From: Gammaproteobacteria bacterium
Lineage (GTDB): Bacteria > Pseudomonadota > Gammaproteobacteria > Chromatiales > Chromatiaceae
NCBI GenBank assembly: GCA_030594925.1
Contig: JAUVEG010000075.1
Location: forward strand, 1-6,644
DNA: 6,644 bases
Reading direction: 5' to 3'
This document shows positions 1 to 5,924 of this stretch, one piece after another. The notes below the pieces were generated by a model. That model worked only from the letters and a program-made list of their open reading frames with translations. It did not search any database and had not been told where the DNA came from. The stretch's first letter is position 1, and each line of letters opens with the position of its first letter. Position numbers and translations under genes: made by a program.

Positions 1-30
1 CTCACTCCTCAGTACTCGTTACTCAGTACT
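1..30 (+). repeat. Heptamer repeat tract A, downstream of the peroxiredoxin gene
   Basis: The bases fall into a 7-bp period: CTCACTC, CTCAGTA, CTCGTTA, CTCAGTA, then CT. The tract ends 5 bp before the peroxiredoxin stop codon (complement at 36-38). It probably continues to the left beyond the window. Sixteen bases (8-23) are repeated exactly at 723-738. Bases 1-16 match the reverse complement of 665-680 at 14 of 16 positions. The period and matches are seen directly. That this is a dispersed repeat family is inferred. Confidence 0.75.
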
Positions 31-35
31 ATCTT

Positions 36-641
36 TTAAAGTTTCAGTGCATTCTTTGAGAGATAGGAGGCAATGCTGCCCGATGTCTCTTTTATGCCCT
101 TGTCGCCCTCCTTCCAGCCTGCCGGACAGACTTCACCATGCTCCTCATGAAACTGCAGCGCATCGACCATGCGCAGCATTTCGTCGATATCCCTGCCAAG
201 AGGCTTGTCATTGATGACCTGATGACGCACGATGCCGTCGGTATCGATGAGAAAAGAGGCGCGGTAGGCGGCATCACCATCCACTGTCTCAACACCATAG
301 GCCCTGCAGACAACATGCGTCATATCCGCAACCAGCGGATAGCCTACCGGGCCAATACCGCCGTCATTGATTGCCGTGTTGCGCCACGCATTGTGGGTAT
401 GGTGTGAATCAACAGACACCCCGATCACTTCAACGCCCCTTTTCCTGAACTCCTTCAGGCGATGATCAAATGCGATCAACTCTGATGGGCAGACAAATGT
501 GAAGTCATGCGGATAGAAAAAGAGAACAGCATATTTTCTTTTTGTCGCATCAGAAAAGCTGAAATCATCAACAATGGCGCCATCACCCAGCACCGCATGG
601 GCAGTAAAATCCGGTGCTTCACGTCCAACAAGTACGCTCAT
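36..641 (-). CDS. Typical 2-Cys peroxiredoxin (AhpC/Prx1 type)
   Basis: A thiol peroxidase of 201 residues that reduces hydrogen peroxide and organic hydroperoxides in the cytoplasm. The peroxidatic cysteine is Cys51 in FTFVCPSE, supported by Thr48 and Pro44 of the active-site loop and Arg127 (YRASF). The resolving cysteine is Cys172 in GEVCPAGW, so this is the two-cysteine dimeric class recycled by thioredoxin or an AhpF-type reductase; neither is encoded here. A GGIG motif (94-97) and a C-terminal YL pair (193-194) resemble the GGLG and YF elements linked to over-oxidation sensitivity in this family. Length is typical. The ATG start is supported by GGAGAG 6 nt upstream (648-653). The gene follows htpG by 103 bp, and that gap is largely repeat sequence with no clear promoter, so transcription from htpG is possible. 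Family assignment is firm. A specific symbol (ahpC, tsaA, prx) cannot be chosen from sequence alone. Confidence 0.97.
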   Translation of the reverse strand: MSVLVGREAPDFTAHAVLGDGAIVDDFSFSDATKRKYAVLFFYPHDFTFVCPSELIAFDHRLKEFRKRGVEVIGVSVDSHHTHNAWRNTAINDGGIGPVGYPLVADMTHVVCRAYGVETVDGDAAYRASFLIDTDGIVRHQVINDKPLGRDIDEMLRMVDALQFHEEHGEVCPAGWKEGDKGIKETSGSIASYLSKNALKL

Positions 642-664
642 GATAATCTCTCCAACAAAATGAA

Positions 665-739
665 AGTAGCGAGGAGTGAGTCGCGAGGACTGAGTAACTA
701 CCGCCAGCCTGGCGACTTCCTACTCAGTACTCGTTACTT
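665..739. repeat. Palindromic heptamer-repeat element between htpG and the peroxiredoxin gene
   Basis: Two heptamer tracts face each other. On the minus strand, 694 to 667 reads CTCAGTC, CTCGCGA, CTCACTC, CTCGCTA. On the plus strand, 723-739 reads CTCAGTA, CTCGTTA, CTT. Between them lies a perfect 6-bp hairpin, CGCCAG-C-CTGGCG (702-714). The whole can form a large imperfect palindrome and occupies most of the 103-bp gap between the htpG stop and the peroxiredoxin start. There is no T-run after the central hairpin on either strand, so it is not an obvious intrinsic terminator. No coding potential is seen. Confidence 0.7.
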
Positions 740-744
740 AATCC

Positions 745-2664
745 TTATTTAACCTCGGCCAGCAAGCCATTCAAGCGACGCACGAAAGCTGCCGGGTCTT
801 CCAGCTTGCCCCCTTCAGCCAGCAAGGCCTGGTCAAAAACCACACTGCCCAGATCTTCAAACGCCTGCTGCTCTTCAGTCGACTTGAGCTTGCTCACAAC
901 CGGATGATCCATGTTGATCTCCAGCGTCGGTATCGTCGCCGGGGCATCCTGCCCCATCTGTTGCAAAACTCGCGCCAGATTCTGGCTCATGTCGTGGTCT
1001 TCGACGACCAGGCAGGCCGGCGACTCTGTCAGACGCTGGCTGAGACGAACCTCCCTGACCTTGCCGCCCAGGGCCTTCTTCAGGCGCTTCAAAAACTTTT
1101 TGTGCTTTTTACTGCTCTTTTTATGGCTCTCTTTCTGCTCATCACTCTTGAGGTTCTCAAGGTCAACCTCACCCTTGGCAACTGACTGCAGCTGTTTTCC
1201 CTTGTATTCATGCAGATGGGAAACCAGCCACTCATCGACATGGTCAGTCAGCAGCAGCACCTCGATATCATTCTTCTTGAAGACTTCAAGATGAGGACTG
1301 TATTTTGCAGCAGCGATTGAATCTGCTGTCATATAGTAGATTTTCTGCTGCTCATCCTGCATACGCTCGAGATAGCCGTCCAGCGAAATGCTTTCAGCAT
1401 CATCCTCTGATGTTGTCGAGACAAAACGCAGCAGCCCGGCGATACGCTCTGCGTTGGCGGCATCCTCAGCCGGCCCCTCTTTGAGCACCTTGCCAAAGGT
1501 CTCCCAGAAGGTCTGGAAATCCTCTGCATCGTTTTTCGCCATCTTCTCCAGCAGTGTCAGAACCCGCTTGACATTGGCATTGCGGATCGAGTCGATCTTC
1601 TTGCTGTGCTGCAGGATTTCACGCGAGACATTCAGCGGCAGATCGTCAGCATCGACAACGCCCTTGATGAAGCGCAGATAGCGGGGCATCAGCTGGTCGG
1701 CCTCATCCATGATGAAGACGCGGCGCACATAGAGCTTTACTCCATGCTTCTGCTCCGGTGTAAACAGGTCGAAGGGTGCGCGTTTGGGAACAAAAAGCAG
1801 CGAGGTGTATTCATTGGTTCCCTCCACGCGATTGTGAATTTTCGCCAGCGGCTCTTCAAAATCATGTGCGATGTGCTTATAGAACTCACTATACTCCTCA
1901 TCCTTGATTTCCGACTTTGAGCGCATCCACAGTGCAGTTCCGGTATTCACCTGCTCCCATTCCGGTTGCGCCTCCTTTTTTTCATCATCCTCACTCTCCT
2001 CTTCGGCGCCAAAATCCTCTTTTAGCATCATAACAGGCATGGAGATGTGATCTGAGAATTTACTGATCACCGAACGCAGACGATAACCCTCGAGAAACTC
2101 ATTTTCATCCTCTTTCAGGTGCAGAATAACATCCGTACCCCTGCCCCTCTTCTCAACAGTCTCGATGGTGAAGGAGCCTTTGCCGTCTGATTCCCATTTG
2201 ACGCCATTCTCAGCATCATCACCTGCCCGGCGACTGACCAGCGTGACGCGATCCGCGACGATATAGGCCGAGTAGAAGCCAACGCCGAACTGTCCGATCA
2301 AACGGCTGTCCTTGACATCGTCACCTGACATCGATTCAAAAAAGGCCCTGGTGCCGGAACGCGCTATGGTGCCGATATTTTCGGCCACCTCGTCACGGTT
2401 CATGCCGATACCGTTATCAGAGATCGTCAGGGTGCGATTCTCCTTATCCACGCTCAGACGAATCGAGAGATCGGCATCACCTTCATAGAGTCCATCATTG
2501 GAGAGTGCTTCAAAACGGAGTTTTTCTGCAGCATCCGAAGCATTGGAGATCAGCTCGCGCAGAAAAATCTCCTTGTTCGAATAGAGCGAGCGAATCACCA
2601 AATTCAGAATCTGTGAAACCTCGGTCTGGAATTGTTGTGTTTCCTGGTGCGCGTCAACGGTCAT
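745..2664 (-). CDS. htpG: Chaperone protein HtpG (bacterial Hsp90)
   Basis: An ATP-dependent cytoplasmic homodimeric chaperone of 639 residues, slightly longer than E. coli HtpG (624). The N-terminal GHKL ATPase domain shows Glu37 and Asn41 in LRELISNASDA, Asp83 in the DNGIGM motif (83-88), and the glycine-rich lid segment GQFGVGFYSAY (124-134). A charged linker (about 217-235, acidic then lysines) leads to the middle domain, which carries the catalytic-loop Arg348 in LPLNVSRE. The C-terminal dimerisation domain runs from about 535 to the end, and there is no eukaryotic MEEVD tail, as expected for bacteria. A strongly basic segment at about 511-530 (11 Lys/Arg of 20) precedes it and is unusual. 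The ATG start has a GGAGA 10 nt upstream (2675-2679), and the N-terminus aligns with E. coli HtpG. A sigma-32-type promoter lies about 240 bp upstream, behind a long structured leader. Confidence 0.99.
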   Translation of the reverse strand: MTVDAHQETQQFQTEVSQILNLVIRSLYSNKEIFLRELISNASDAAEKLRFEALSNDGLYEGDADLSIRLSVDKENRTLTISDNGIGMNRDEVAENIGTIARSGTRAFFESMSGDDVKDSRLIGQFGVGFYSAYIVADRVTLVSRRAGDDAENGVKWESDGKGSFTIETVEKRGRGTDVILHLKEDENEFLEGYRLRSVISKFSDHISMPVMMLKEDFGAEEESEDDEKKEAQPEWEQVNTGTALWMRSKSEIKDEEYSEFYKHIAHDFEEPLAKIHNRVEGTNEYTSLLFVPKRAPFDLFTPEQKHGVKLYVRRVFIMDEADQLMPRYLRFIKGVVDADDLPLNVSREILQHSKKIDSIRNANVKRVLTLLEKMAKNDAEDFQTFWETFGKVLKEGPAEDAANAERIAGLLRFVSTTSEDDAESISLDGYLERMQDEQQKIYYMTADSIAAAKYSPHLEVFKKNDIEVLLLTDHVDEWLVSHLHEYKGKQLQSVAKGEVDLENLKSDEQKESHKKSSKKHKKFLKRLKKALGGKVREVRLSQRLTESPACLVVEDHDMSQNLARVLQQMGQDAPATIPTLEINMDHPVVSKLKSTEEQQAFEDLGSVVFDQALLAEGGKLEDPAAFVRRLNGLLAEVK

Positions 2665-2755
2665 GGTCTATTTATCTCCAAAATGATATTCAAGTTTTAA
2701 TGAGTTTCGTGAGCTAGTGCCCAGAATCGTAACATCTCAATGACTCTATGCAGAA

Positions 2756-2861
2756 GGCAGGGGTGGGTTCTGCTTTTCAGGGCTGTCTAAAACAGGGATG
2801 TTTTAGCAGAGTTTACATGGACGTATTCACGCGTCCCTGAAAAGCAGTTCCCAGCCCTGAC
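2756..2861. repeat. 106-bp imperfect palindrome with nested hairpins (ERIC-like in architecture)
   Basis: Arms 2756-2782 and 2835-2861 are inverted repeats matching at 23 of 27 positions, with the inner 13 bp (TGCTTTTCAGGG core) perfect. The 52-bp interior contains a second hairpin, 2783-2793 with 2800-2809 (10 pairs, one bulged T, 6-nt loop), and a small third one, GGACG at 2819-2823 with CGTCC at 2832-2836, which competes with the outer stem for two bases. The predicted fold is a three-way junction. It has no open reading frame of note and no T-run. It resembles ERIC elements only in size and folding, not in sequence. Membership of a dispersed repeat family is inferred, since only one copy is in this window. 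Confidence 0.75.
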
Positions 2862-2910
2862 AGACTCATAAAATTGACCGGCTTTCGAGAAGTTACGACG
2901 AATGCAATAA

Positions 2911-2938
2911 ATATTGGGTCGTGAACTAGAGTTTCAAG
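2911..2938 (-). promoter_or_regulatory. Sigma-32 (RpoH) heat-shock promoter for htpG
   Basis: On the minus strand a perfect -35 box CTTGAAA (2938-2932) is followed by a 13-nt spacer and a -10 box CCCAATAT (2918-2911), which matches the CCCCATNT consensus at all but one base. The spacer length equals that of E. coli dnaK P1 as I recall it. The -35 box starts 3 nt after the pyrF stop codon, so htpG would be separately heat inducible. The expected start site is near 2904, giving a leader of about 240 nt that contains the 2756-2861 palindrome. htpG is a classical RpoH target in E. coli, which supports the call. Confidence 0.72.
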
Positions 2939-2941
2939 GCT

Positions 2942-3631
2942 TCAGCCAAGGGAATCTGCAATTTGCTGCAGTGCCTGCAGTGGATCCTCGGCCGCAGTTA
3001 TCGGACGCCCGATCACCAGGTAGTTCGAGCCGGCGCTCATGGCATCCTGCGGGGTCATGACGCGCCGCTGGTCAGCCGTATCACTCCCGGCTGGACGCAC
3101 CCCCGGAGTCACCAATAAAAACTCATCACCCAGATCACTGCGCAGCTGCTGCGCCTCCCGCGGGGAGCACACCACACCATGCATACCGCAGCTCTGCGCC
3201 AGTGCCGCAAGACGACTGACATTATCGGCCGCACTGCCGCTGAAGCCCACCTCTGCCAGCTCCTCTTCACTGAGACTGGTGAGAATAGTGACCGCAATCA
3301 AAAAAGTTTGCGTAGACGACTTGTCGACCGCTTCACGCGCCGCCTGCATCATTCTGCGGCCGCCTGAAGCGTGTACATTCATCATCCACACGCCGAGATC
3401 CGCTCCTGCACGACAGGCACCGGCAACGGTATTTGGTATATCGTGAAACTTGAGATCAAGAAAGACGTCAAAACCCCTCTTCATGCAGGCTTCGACAAAA
3501 GACGGCCCCATACGGGTATACATCTCTTTACCCACCTTGACCCGGCACAGCTGCGGATCCAGCTTTTCCAGCAATTCAAATGCAGGCTGCGGCGCCGGGT
3601 AATCCAGTGCAACGATTATGGGCGAATGCAT
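2942..3631 (-). CDS. pyrF: Orotidine 5'-phosphate decarboxylase
   Basis: Converts OMP to UMP and CO2, the last step of de novo UMP synthesis, as a cytoplasmic TIM-barrel dimer. The length of 229 residues is normal; E. coli PyrF has about a dozen extra N-terminal residues. Catalytic and binding residues are all present: Asp10 in ALDY, Lys32 in RVKVGKE, and the [10 protein letters not shown] signature with Asp59, Lys61 and Asp64. The phosphate-binding loop VTPGVRP (174-180) and IGRP (207-210) complete the site. The ATG start has AAGGA 9 nt upstream (3641-3645). The gene follows lapB by 70 bp, the order also found in E. coli, and the two are probably cotranscribed, although a strong hairpin sits between them. 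Its stop codon is 3 bp from the htpG heat-shock -35 box. Confidence 0.99.
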   Translation of the reverse strand: MHSPIIVALDYPAPQPAFELLEKLDPQLCRVKVGKEMYTRMGPSFVEACMKRGFDVFLDLKFHDIPNTVAGACRAGADLGVWMMNVHASGGRRMMQAAREAVDKSSTQTFLIAVTILTSLSEEELAEVGFSGSAADNVSRLAALAQSCGMHGVVCSPREAQQLRSDLGDEFLLVTPGVRPAGSDTADQRRVMTPQDAMSAGSNYLVIGRPITAAEDPLQALQQIADSLG

Positions 3632-3655
3632 AATATTAATTCCTTGGGAACTTGC

Positions 3656-3703
3656 AGAAAAGCCCTGAATGAAGAGCGTAGCGATTCATCTCAGAGCTTT
3701 TCT
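3656..3703 (-). terminator. Long imperfect hairpin at the lapB stop codon, possible terminator or attenuator
   Basis: Bases 3656-3673 pair with 3685-3703 (17 pairs, one C-A mismatch, one bulged C) around an 11-nt loop. The stem begins inside the lapB TAG (3702-3704). Read on the minus strand, the distal arm ends in GGGCTTTTCT, so a short T-run lies within the stem base rather than after it. This makes it a weak intrinsic terminator at best. It could equally be a REP-like repeat or an mRNA-stabilising structure that sets the ratio of LapB to PyrF. Confidence 0.5.
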
Positions 3704-4859
3704 ATTGTGTATCTGTCGGCAGCATGGTTCCCCAGGAGCGGCAACCCGGGCACTGCCAGTGGATGGTGCGTGTTGTAAAGCCGCAGCGGTGACACAGATA
3801 AGCCGATTGCCTGGCAGCCATGCGCTCTACAAATTGATTGATCATCTGTAAAAACTGCGACTGATGCTCTCCCTGCTGCATCATGCGCAGAGCAATCAAT
3901 TGATGGATACCCTTCAGATTTGGTGTATTGGCAAGCTCCGAAGTCAAGAACTCTATTGCCGCATCAGCCCCGTCACTGCTCTCAAGCTCGGAGGCAATTT
4001 CAAGCATGACCTGAAGATTCTGCTTGTTCGCATAAATCTCCCGCAACCATTCAATCCACCGGGATGGTTGCTGTAAACGCCGAAAGCATTCAGACATCGG
4101 CTGTAGAATCTCCCCAATGTAGTTGGGATGCTGATCCGCAATCTGCTTGAACCTGGTGATGGCCTCCTCACAGGCGCCGTGCTTTTCGGAGATGCCAGCC
4201 ATAATCAACTGCGGCCTTAAAGCAAACGGGGCAGCCTCAAGCGCCTGTTTAAGATAACTCCCGGCTGAGATTTCATTGCTATCCTTAATCGCCATCTCGG
4301 CAAGCTCACACAGAAAGTGGGCCTGATCCTCCCCCTCACCCTTTTCACCGAGCAGATCCAGGCGCTGACTCACTTCAAATGACTTCTTCCAGTCCTTTTC
4401 ATGCTGAAAGATCATCTTGAGATTAGTCAGCGCAGGCTGCAGCAGGCGTTTATTTTCGACCAGCTCTTCGAACAACCCCTCAGCACGATCCAGCAAACCC
4501 GCCTTCATATAATCGTTGCCCAGAGCCAGCACAGCCTGGGAACGCTGATCTGCCGACAGGGTTGAACGTGCGATCAGATTCTGATGAATGCGAATCGCCC
4601 TGTCGACCTCGCCACGACGCCGAAACAGACTGCCAAGGGCAAGATGCATCTCTACCGTTTCACTGTTGACCTCCAGCATGCCGACAAAAACATCGATTGC
4701 CTTGTCAGGCTGCTCATTGACCAGGTAGTTCAAGCCACGGTAATAGGCGGAATCCATATCCGCTTCGCACTGCCGCTCCTGCTGCTGGCGCATGGAGCGC
4801 CTGGCAGCCAGCCAACCGGAGGCAGCGGCAACTGGCAGTAACAGGATAAGGAGTTCCAT
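3702..4859 (-). CDS. lapB: Lipopolysaccharide assembly protein LapB (YciM)
   Basis: An inner-membrane-anchored adaptor of 385 residues. In E. coli it brings LpxC to the FtsH protease and so limits lipid A synthesis. An N-terminal membrane segment (about residues 2-18, LLILLLPVAAASGWL) is followed by Arg-rich positive residues. The cytoplasmic body consists of tetratricopeptide repeats (about 35-330), including the strongly conserved LGSLFRRRGEVDRAIRIHQ segment near residue 75. A C-terminal rubredoxin-like metal site has Cys356 and Cys359 (CHRC) and Cys370 and Cys373 (CPGC). All are arranged as in E. coli LapB. The ATG start matches the E. coli N-terminus, but no Shine-Dalgarno sequence is visible upstream. 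pyrF follows as in E. coli. However, lapA, the usual upstream partner, is absent and a beta-barrel gene stands in its place. Confidence 0.97.
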   Translation of the reverse strand: MELLILLLPVAAASGWLAARRSMRQQQERQCEADMDSAYYRGLNYLVNEQPDKAIDVFVGMLEVNSETVEMHLALGSLFRRRGEVDRAIRIHQNLIARSTLSADQRSQAVLALGNDYMKAGLLDRAEGLFEELVENKRLLQPALTNLKMIFQHEKDWKKSFEVSQRLDLLGEKGEGEDQAHFLCELAEMAIKDSNEISAGSYLKQALEAAPFALRPQLIMAGISEKHGACEEAITRFKQIADQHPNYIGEILQPMSECFRRLQQPSRWIEWLREIYANKQNLQVMLEIASELESSDGADAAIEFLTSELANTPNLKGIHQLIALRMMQQGEHQSQFLQMINQFVERMAARQSAYLCHRCGFTTRTIHWQCPGCRSWGTMLPTDTQ

Positions 4860-4915
4860 TAGTTCAGGTTAAGATTGTGAGTTTTCACTGTAAAAGCTTT
4901 TTAGATCAGCAGGCT

Positions 4916-5704
4916 TCAAAAACGGAACTTTGCGCCCAGCAGCGGGCCGCTGACATCCATTTCGGCATTCGGAAAATCGGAGTCATAATCATAGTGCAGG
5001 TGGCGGTAGGTCAACAGCACATCACCCCACTCAAACCTGTAGCCAACCCCGGCCATCGCCTGCAAAGTCAGATCCGAGCCTCCTGCGCCGATATCGAAAT
5101 AGTAGGGAAGATACCAGTTGGCATCGATGTTGACATGACCCTTGACACCGACGATCACGTCCCACACATGATCTGATACGGAAGTCGAGAGATCAAGGTC
5201 TATCACACCACCAGTAATCCTGAGACCAAGATCCTCTTTGAGATAGAAATATCTTGTTCCCGCGATAAGATCAAGCCTGCTCTTTTCACTGTCCACGACA
5301 TTGTAGCCGCCGGCCAGCGTGATAATCCAGGATTTCAGACCGATACTCACCTTGCGATCTCTACTCACAGGAAGAAATTTACCTTCTATCGTGGCTGATT
5401 GACTGCCTCCAACATTCAGATAGACCACATCGGTGAACAGAGACCAGCTGCCGTTGCGCGCTTCGAATGCCCCCATGAACGTCATCTTGAGATTATCAAG
5501 CAGGGTCTTAAAGTCGACATCGAAATCAGCACCGAAGTTGGTCTCTCCTTTCATACTGGGCATCCACATGTAGACACTGGCGCTATACTCCCACTCTTCA
5601 CTATTGTAAGTATCAGAAGCATTCGCTGTCAGCGGCGCAACCAGAGTCAAGGCTGCCACCATGACAGCAGCCGGCAGGCGTCTTCCAAAAATATATTTTT
5701 TCAC
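4916..5704 (-). CDS. Putative outer-membrane beta-barrel protein, function unknown
   Basis: A 262-residue precursor. It has a Sec signal peptide: basic start MKKYIFGRR, hydrophobic core about 11-26, and likely cleavage after Ala29 (ANA, then SD). The mature part alternates polar and aromatic or hydrophobic residues in many short strands (for example YSASVYMWMP, SWSLFTDVVYLNV, VLLTYRHLHYDYD), separated by Gly- and Asp-rich turns. It ends in LGAKFRF, a C-terminal Phe with alternating hydrophobics typical of the BAM recognition signal. An 8- to 10-stranded small barrel is likely. The start is GTG (complement of 5702-5704), chosen because AGGAG (5711-5715) lies 6 nt upstream and because it completes the signal peptide. 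I recognise the general look of uncharacterised proteobacterial OMPs but cannot assign a substrate or function. It lies 56 bp upstream of lapB on the same strand and is divergent from the SDR gene. Confidence 0.88.
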   Translation of the reverse strand: MKKYIFGRRLPAAVMVAALTLVAPLTANASDTYNSEEWEYSASVYMWMPSMKGETNFGADFDVDFKTLLDNLKMTFMGAFEARNGSWSLFTDVVYLNVGGSQSATIEGKFLPVSRDRKVSIGLKSWIITLAGGYNVVDSEKSRLDLIAGTRYFYLKEDLGLRITGGVIDLDLSTSVSDHVWDVIVGVKGHVNIDANWYLPYYFDIGAGGSDLTLQAMAGVGYRFEWGDVLLTYRHLHYDYDSDFPNAEMDVSGPLLGAKFRF

Positions 5705-5924
5705 TATCCACTCCTGTTAATGAGATCGGGAAAGAGCTGGAGGCTCGTCACTGATCAAGGGAATGCCGAGTTTACCGAGCGGCCAGTGATTTATCCAGCC
5801 ATTTCATGGTAACAAGCTGTTTCTCACCGCGATACTGAATAACGAGGTTTCAGACATGGTTGGAGCACTGCTGAAGATTGCTTTACACTTGATCCCAACC
5901 AACAAGGAGACCCAAGAGGAAATC
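5705..5924. other. Divergent intergenic region between the barrel gene and the SDR gene
   Basis: This 220-bp spacer must hold the start signals for both flanking genes. Visible items are the AGGAG ribosome-binding site for the barrel gene (5711-5715), an inverted repeat TCACTG (5748-5753) with CAGTGA (5784-5789), a nested GCCG/CGGC pair (5765-5768, 5780-5783), and a direct repeat CCGAG (5766-5770, 5775-5779). The last three could be an operator but are short. No convincing -35/-10 pair was found in either direction. The last 69 bp are open in frame with the SDR gene. Confidence 0.5.

Noticed and set aside
1..739. Heptamer tracts considered as CRISPR or insertion-sequence ends
   Set aside because: Units are 7 bp and contiguous with no spacers, and no transposase or target-site duplication could be found around the peroxiredoxin gene.
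507..752. Plus-strand open frame of 81 codons across the peroxiredoxin start and the repeat region
   Set aside because: It overlaps the antisense of a clear peroxiredoxin gene and the repeat element, and has no recognisable protein features.
1060..1140. Possible frameshift in htpG at the lysine-rich segment
   Set aside because: The reading frame is continuous, and conserved HtpG sequence resumes in the same frame on both sides.
2681..2694. CTTGAAT on the minus strand close to htpG as a second sigma-32 -35 box
   Set aside because: At 13-15 nt downstream there is no CCCCATNT-like box, and the start site would fall at or beyond the start codon.
2783..2836. Cloverleaf-like folding suggesting a tRNA or small RNA gene
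   Set aside because: There is no acceptor CCA arrangement, T-loop GTTCRA or anticodon-arm pattern. The long outer stem and nested hairpins fit an intergenic palindrome better.
2892..2926. Inverted repeat GTTACGAC / GTCGTGAAC as a pyrF terminator
   Set aside because: The stem is only about 8 bp with a bulge around an 18-nt loop and no T-run, and it coincides with the better-supported heat-shock promoter.
4877..4901. Small palindromes (GTGA-GTTT-TCAC and AAAAGCTTTT) after the barrel gene as a terminator
   Set aside because: The stems are only 4-5 bp, AT-rich, and not followed by a proper T-run on the minus strand.
5880..5905. TTTACACTTGATCC resembling a lac-type -35 region for the SDR gene
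   Set aside because: No -10-like hexamer occurs at suitable spacing, and the downstream sequence is the ribosome-binding region.
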